Source: Roseiarcus sp.
GTDB taxonomy: Bacteria; Pseudomonadota; Alphaproteobacteria; Rhizobiales; Beijerinckiaceae
Assembly (NCBI GenBank): GCA_030153205.1
Contig: JASLHV010000248.1
Location: forward strand, 1-8,629
Length of the DNA: 8,629 bases
Reading direction: 5' to 3'
Position numbers and translations under genes: made by a program. The notes under the pieces are model-generated. The model saw only the letters and a program-made list of their open reading frames with translations. It made no database searches and was not told the DNA's origin. Positions 5,900 through 8,629 of the stretch are shown in pieces (within the stretch, counting starts at the first letter, position 1; each line of letters opens with the position of its first letter).

Positions 5900-6580
5900 T
5901 CAGCGCCCGTTGGGAATATTCCCAGGCGGCACCGGCGGCGCATCAGTTGGGAAGAACCGCTGTGAGGGCGTGCCCCGCGGCCCAACGGCCGTATTGGAGT
6001 TGTTGCTCAGATCGAGAGGCGCCTGCTGCTGCGTCGGCTGCGCGCTCGCGTCGACAGGCTTCGGCGGTTTGCGCTTTTTCGGCGGTTGAGCGGGAGCCGT
6101 CGCTGGATTGGCGGCAGCCGGCGTTCCGGCGTCTGGCGGCGGGTTGTCCTCCACCTCAGCCTCTTCCGGCGGCGTATGGATGACCTCGGTCCCGCCCTTA
6201 CAATCAGTCAGCCAGATGTCATAGACCGGATGTTCGATCCCATGCAGGCCGGGACTTGCGGCGAACATCCAGCCGCTAAAGATCCGTTTGTAATCCTTGT
6301 TCTGCCCGACCTCGTCGACCTCGGCGAAGACATCGGTTTGCGGCGCTTCGGTGAGCGGGCGCGTATAGCAGACGCGCGGCGTGATCTGGAGCGAACCGAA
6401 TTGCACGGTCTCGTCGATCGCCGCTTCGAAAGAAATGATTCGCCCGGTGATCTTGTCGAGGCCGGCGAAAACAGCGGTCGGATTCTTGATCTTGTCAGCC
6501 GCCGCAGGCCCGGCGGCGAGCATCAGCACCCCGCATAGGCCTGCGCTCCAAAGAGCGTGGCGCGTTTTCAAAATTGTCAT
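5900..6580 (-). CDS. Exported DUF2155 domain protein
   Basis: This 226-residue protein has a signal peptide (residues 1-28, core LWSAGLCGVLMLAAGPAAA). The DUF2155 domain follows at about 34-128. It shows TAVFAGLDKITGRIISFEA, an FGSLQITPRVCYTRPLTEAP segment with Cys71, FAEVDEV, and the hallmark IFSGWMFAASPGLHGIEHPVYDIWLTDCK region ending in Cys127; the two cysteines may pair after export. Residues from about 130 to the end are Pro/Ala/Gln/Lys-rich and look disordered, with a lysine patch PPKKRKPPKP. Function is unknown; the family is widespread in Alphaproteobacteria. The ATG at 6580 has a CAGGAA site at suitable distance. It lies 97 bp downstream of the NDUFA12 gene on the same strand, an arrangement I recall as common in this class, suggesting a shared transcript or an envelope or respiratory link. 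Confidence 0.88.
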   Translation of the reverse strand: MTILKTRHALWSAGLCGVLMLAAGPAAADKIKNPTAVFAGLDKITGRIISFEAAIDETVQFGSLQITPRVCYTRPLTEAPQTDVFAEVDEVGQNKDYKRIFSGWMFAASPGLHGIEHPVYDIWLTDCKGGTEVIHTPPEEAEVEDNPPPDAGTPAAANPATAPAQPPKKRKPPKPVDASAQPTQQQAPLDLSNNSNTAVGPRGTPSQRFFPTDAPPVPPGNIPNGR

Positions 6581-6677
6581 CGATTCCTGGTCGCGGCAAA
6601 GTCGTGAAGGCCCATAGCACGGGACCTAAGCGCCACAAAACAACGGCGCAAAAAAGGTCGCTTTGCGGCTTGGCCGT

Positions 6678-7088
6678 TCAGCCGCCGGGCGACCAGGCTT
6701 CGTAATCGCCGGTGGAGGACTGGCGCTTCTCGTTCCTCATCGTCGAGCCCGAAGGACGATAGGCGCGCGGCGTGCCGGTGAGATTAGGCTGGTGCGGCAG
6801 CTCCCAATCGCGCGGCGCGTAATCCTCCTTGGAGGGAGGCACATCCACCGTGTGATGCAGCCAGCCATTCCAGCCCGGCGGCGTCATCGAAGCCTCTGTC
6901 ACGCCATTGTAGATGACCCAACGTCGCTCGATCCCGAGCGCCGGATCCTTCGCGCCGCCGCGCGAGCGATAGTAAGCGTTGCCGAATTCGTCATGGCCGA
7001 CCAGTTCGCCGCTGCGTCGCGTATAGAAAAGCGTGCCAAGCGTCGCCCCGCTCCACCAGGTGAAGAATCGCAAGAGGAAATCTTTCAT
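6678..7088 (-). CDS. NADH:ubiquinone oxidoreductase accessory subunit NDUFA12 (B17.2) homologue
   Basis: This is a supernumerary subunit of respiratory complex I, shared by Alphaproteobacteria and mitochondria, where it binds the peripheral arm near its junction with the membrane arm. The 136-residue protein has the family layout: LRFFTWWSGATLGTLFYTRRSGELVGHDEFGNAYYRSR (residues 6-43), ERRWVIYNGVTEASMTPPGWNGWLHH (54-79), then DVPP and a C-terminal WELPHQPNLTGTPRAYRPSGS. There is no signal peptide, as expected for a cytoplasmic-side subunit. The start ATG at 7088 is preceded by AGGTGG at about six bases; an in-frame GTG at 7097 would add only three residues and overlap that site. The core nuo genes are not nearby, which is usual for this subunit. 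DUF2155 follows on the same strand. Confidence 0.92.
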   Translation of the reverse strand: MKDFLLRFFTWWSGATLGTLFYTRRSGELVGHDEFGNAYYRSRGGAKDPALGIERRWVIYNGVTEASMTPPGWNGWLHHTVDVPPSKEDYAPRDWELPHQPNLTGTPRAYRPSGSTMRNEKRQSSTGDYEAWSPGG

Positions 7089-7587
7089 GGAATCCACCTG
7101 GGCTAGAGCTCGTTAGGCGATTGGGCGCTATCACTGTCATGGCTATATGGCTTGCCGTATGAACACCTGTCCAGCGGGCAAATTCTCGAAATGGCGGGCG
7201 CCGGATTCTTCTCGACTTGCTGCGGCCGTCTCAGCTCGATGATCTTCGGAATAATCCTGTCTATTTGGGTTGGATCTTTGGAGTAATCACAATCGACCCA
7301 GCGCCGCTGGACGACTCGATAAACGGGTCAACATAACCCCTGCCTCGCCGCGTGTTGCGGCGGCTCGACGCCCACGCCAAAGCGGCCGGCGAGAGCCGAT
7401 CCGGTTACGTCGCCCAACTAACCCTCGAGTCCCGAAAAGGCGCGGCTTGATCGTGCTTGGTTACATTCCAACGCCGGGCAAAACGGGGATTGCGGGATTA
7501 TTGCAAAATTGCCGCTTGCGGAGGGCCGCCGACTCGTTCGATGGTGTCAATGCGGGCGGGTCGTTTACCCCTCGTTATCCAAGATAT
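7089..7587. other. Intergenic stretch without a supportable gene (NDUFA12 upstream region)
   Basis: About 500 bases between NDUFA12 and the nrdJ control region. The only longer open frame (7270-7632, plus) begins with TTG, lacks a ribosome site and encodes an Arg/Pro-rich sequence with no recognisable domain. A small perfect stem CGCCGC-GTGTT-GCGGCG lies at 7346-7362. I see no tRNA or rRNA, no insertion-sequence ends and no CRISPR-like repeats. The part next to 7088 must hold the NDUFA12 promoter, but I cannot assign boxes with confidence. Confidence 0.55.
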
Positions 7588-7603
7588 ACACAATATGTTG
7601 TGT
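7588..7603 (+). promoter_or_regulatory. NrdR box 1 upstream of nrdJ
   Basis: ACACAATATGTTGTGT is a 16-bp near-perfect palindrome (one mismatched pair) that matches the known NrdR-box pattern (acaCwAtATaTwGtgt). NrdR is the ATP/dATP-sensing repressor of ribonucleotide reductase genes, and the next gene downstream is nrdJ. A TATACA hexamer (7585-7590) overlapping its left edge could be a -10 box, so NrdR binding would block the promoter. The site is 347 bp before the nrdJ start codon. Confidence 0.8.
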
Positions 7604-7618
7604 CAGGGCTGATTTTGG

Positions 7619-7634
7619 CCACTAGGCCTTGACG
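7619..7634 (+). promoter_or_regulatory. Possible degenerate NrdR box 2
   Basis: CCACTAGGCCTTGACG keeps the aCwA and TwG core bases of the NrdR-box pattern with an AGGCCT centre. It begins exactly 31 bp after box 1, the three-helical-turn spacing known for paired NrdR boxes. The sequence match alone is weak; the spacing is what supports it. Confidence 0.45.
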
Positions 7635-7950
7635 GCGATGTCACAAAAGCGTAGTCTCCAGAACTGTCGGCGAGCCATCTGAAATTGGCGCTCCGCGAGG
7701 CGAAAAAGACCCAAGTTTTAAGGGCCAACGCGCTTCCGGAACGACCTCTTCAAACATGGTCGCCGCACGCGCCTGAAGCGCCGGACCGGATTCGGCGGGG
7801 GCGTGGAAAGCGCGTCGTTCAGCGGGAAGAGCGTCGCGCGTTAAGCTTCGGTTCTTGGGACATCCAAGGCCATTCAAATGTCGAACAGAACGAGGGGAGC
7901 CGCAAAGCGGCTGAGGCGGATTTGCGTCCGTCCAAATCGGGGAAGGTAAG
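7635..7950 (+). other. Long nrdJ leader with hairpins, no recognised riboswitch class
   Basis: This stretch of over 300 bases between the NrdR boxes and the nrdJ ATG shows no convincing gene. Near its end are two adjacent stems: AGCCGC-AAA-GCGGCT (7898-7912) and GGCGGA-loop-TCCGTC (7915-7932, one G-U pair). GATTT (7919-7923) can alternatively pair with AAATC (7934-7938), just before the GGAAGG ribosome site (7941-7946), and this excludes the second stem. A B12 riboswitch would make sense for a B12-dependent enzyme, but its conserved GCCACTG box is not found. The leader may be untranslated RNA with a structure-based control, or simply a long spacer. Confidence 0.4.
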
Positions 7951-8629
7951 ATGCGGATTGAGCGGCGATACACCAAGGCGGATATTTCTCCTTACGCCTT
8001 GCTCGAATTTCAAAGAACCAAGAGCGAGATCCGTAATCCAGATGGATCCGTCGTCTTTTCCGCGCCCAATATCGAAGTGCCCGCCGACTGGAGCCAGGTC
8101 GCGGCCGACGTTCTCGCGCAGAAATATTTCCGCAAGGCCGGCGTGCCGGCGCGGCTGAAGCGCGTCGAAGAAAATTCCGTCCCCTCTTTCCTGTGGCGCT
8201 CCGTCCCCGACGAAGAAGCGCTCGAGGCTCTGCCCAAGGCCGAGCGATTCGTCGGCGAGACTTCCGCGCGCCAGGTCTTCGACCGTCTCGCCGGCGCCTG
8301 GACCTATTGGGGCTGGAAAGGCGGCTATTTCGATTCGGAGGAAGACGCGCGCGCCTTCCTCGACGAAATGCGTTTCATGCTGGCCAAGCAGATGGCCGCG
8401 CCCAATTCGCCGCAATGGTTCAACACCGGCCTGCACTGGGCCTATGGCGTCGATGGTCCGGGCCAGGGCCATTACTATGTCGATTTCGAAACCGGCAAGC
8501 TGACCAAGTCCAAATCCGCCTACGAACATCCGCAGCCACACGCCTGTTTCATCCAGTCGATCGCTGACGATCTCGTCAATGACGGCGGCATCATGGACCT
8601 TTGGGTACGTGAGGCGCGTCTCTTCAAGT
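7951..8629 (+). CDS. nrdJ: Vitamin B12-dependent (class II) ribonucleotide reductase, N-terminal part (cut by window edge)
   Basis: This cytoplasmic enzyme reduces ribonucleotides to deoxyribonucleotides using adenosylcobalamin as radical source, so it works with or without oxygen. The 226 residues present begin MRIERRYTKADISPYALLEF. They include SEIRNPDGSVVFSAPNIEVP, DVLAQKYFRKAGVPARLK, VPSFLWRSVPDEEAL, SARQVFDRLAGAWTYWGWKG, AKQMAAPNSPQWFNTGLHWA and a YEHPQPHACFIQS segment with the active-site-region Cys. All of this is typical of the long alphaproteobacterial NrdJ (over 1,000 residues), so most of the gene lies beyond the edge. The start is ATG at 7951, preceded by GGGGAAGG at about four bases. 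Regulation is visible: an NrdR box pair about 350 bp upstream and a structured leader. An overlapping minus-strand frame (7819-8541) is a shadow. Identity is firm. Confidence 0.95.
   Translation, partial: MRIERRYTKADISPYALLEFQRTKSEIRNPDGSVVFSAPNIEVPADWSQVAADVLAQKYFRKAGVPARLKRVEENSVPSFLWRSVPDEEALEALPKAERFVGETSARQVFDRLAGAWTYWGWKGGYFDSEEDARAFLDEMRFMLAKQMAAPNSPQWFNTGLHWAYGVDGPGQGHYYVDFETGKLTKSKSAYEHPQPHACFIQSIADDLVNDGGIMDLWVREARLFK

Noticed and set aside
5397..6089. Plus-strand open frame of 230 codons across the MFS and DUF2155 genes
   Set aside because: Charged, low-information translation opposite two well-supported genes; no ribosome site or domain.
6645..6677. Intrinsic terminator after NDUFA12 (T6 run on the minus strand)
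   Set aside because: The T-run is present, but I could not build a stable stem directly before it; read-through into DUF2155 remains likely.
7270..7632. Plus-strand open frame of 120 codons between NDUFA12 and nrdJ
   Set aside because: Starts with TTG, has no ribosome site, is Arg/Pro-rich and runs through the NrdR box; probably not coding.
7604..7950. Cobalamin or TPP riboswitch before nrdJ
   Set aside because: The conserved GCCACTG B12 box is missing. GGGGAGCC...GGCTGAG at 7894-7914 faintly recalls a TPP element, but the other conserved thi-box half (CTGATC-type) is absent.
7819..8541. Minus-strand open frame of 240 codons opposite nrdJ
   Set aside because: Antisense shadow; the plus strand encodes unmistakable NrdJ sequence.
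1..8629. CRISPR array, transposase, tRNA or rRNA genes
   Set aside because: No evenly spaced repeats, no transposase-like frames or terminal inverted repeats, and no cloverleaf with a GGTTCGA-type arm were seen on either strand.

Overview
The window is GC-rich DNA from an alphaproteobacterium, most likely of the order Rhizobiales/Hyphomicrobiales. The clues are an AapQ-type amino-acid permease, an NDUFA12-type complex I subunit next to a DUF2155 gene, DUF4864 proteins, and a B12-dependent ribonucleotide reductase whose N-terminus closely resembles my recollection of rhizobial NrdJ. A Beijerinckiaceae/Methylocystaceae-like origin is possible, but the sequence alone does not prove it. Both ends cut a gene.

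Layout. (1) 1-366, minus: N-terminal third of aapQ, with a possible sigma70 promoter and a 16-bp palindromic operator upstream. (2) 651-1688, plus, divergent from aapQ: an exported cyanovirin-N homology (CVNH) lectin with two tandem repeats and a long Gly/His-rich tail. It ends at a strong bidirectional terminator hairpin (1702-1729). (3) 1736-2161 and 2318-2752, both minus: two paralogous exported DUF4864 proteins. (4) 3027-4544, plus: an exported S10 serine carboxypeptidase-like protein with a complete catalytic triad. (5) 4554-5807, minus, convergent with the peptidase: an MFS transporter. (6) 5900-6580 and 6678-7088, both minus: a DUF2155 exported protein and the complex I accessory subunit NDUFA12. 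(7) 7089-7950: about 860 bases without a convincing gene. This stretch holds a near-perfect NrdR box at 7588-7603, a weaker second box exactly 31 bp downstream, and a roughly 350-nt leader with hairpins. (8) 7951-8629, plus: the start of nrdJ.

How the parts may work together. aapQ, NDUFA12 and nrdJ are housekeeping functions: amino-acid uptake, respiration and dNTP supply. The stretch 651-4544 is a run of four genes whose products all carry export signals: a mannan-binding-type lectin, two DUF4864 proteins and a carboxypeptidase. This looks like an accessory 'secretome' patch acting in the periplasm or outside the cell. The genes are not one operon (orientations +, -, -, +), so a joint function is only a hypothesis. 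The most notable items are the lectin with its histidine-rich tail, the DUF4864 duplication, and the NrdR-controlled long leader of nrdJ.
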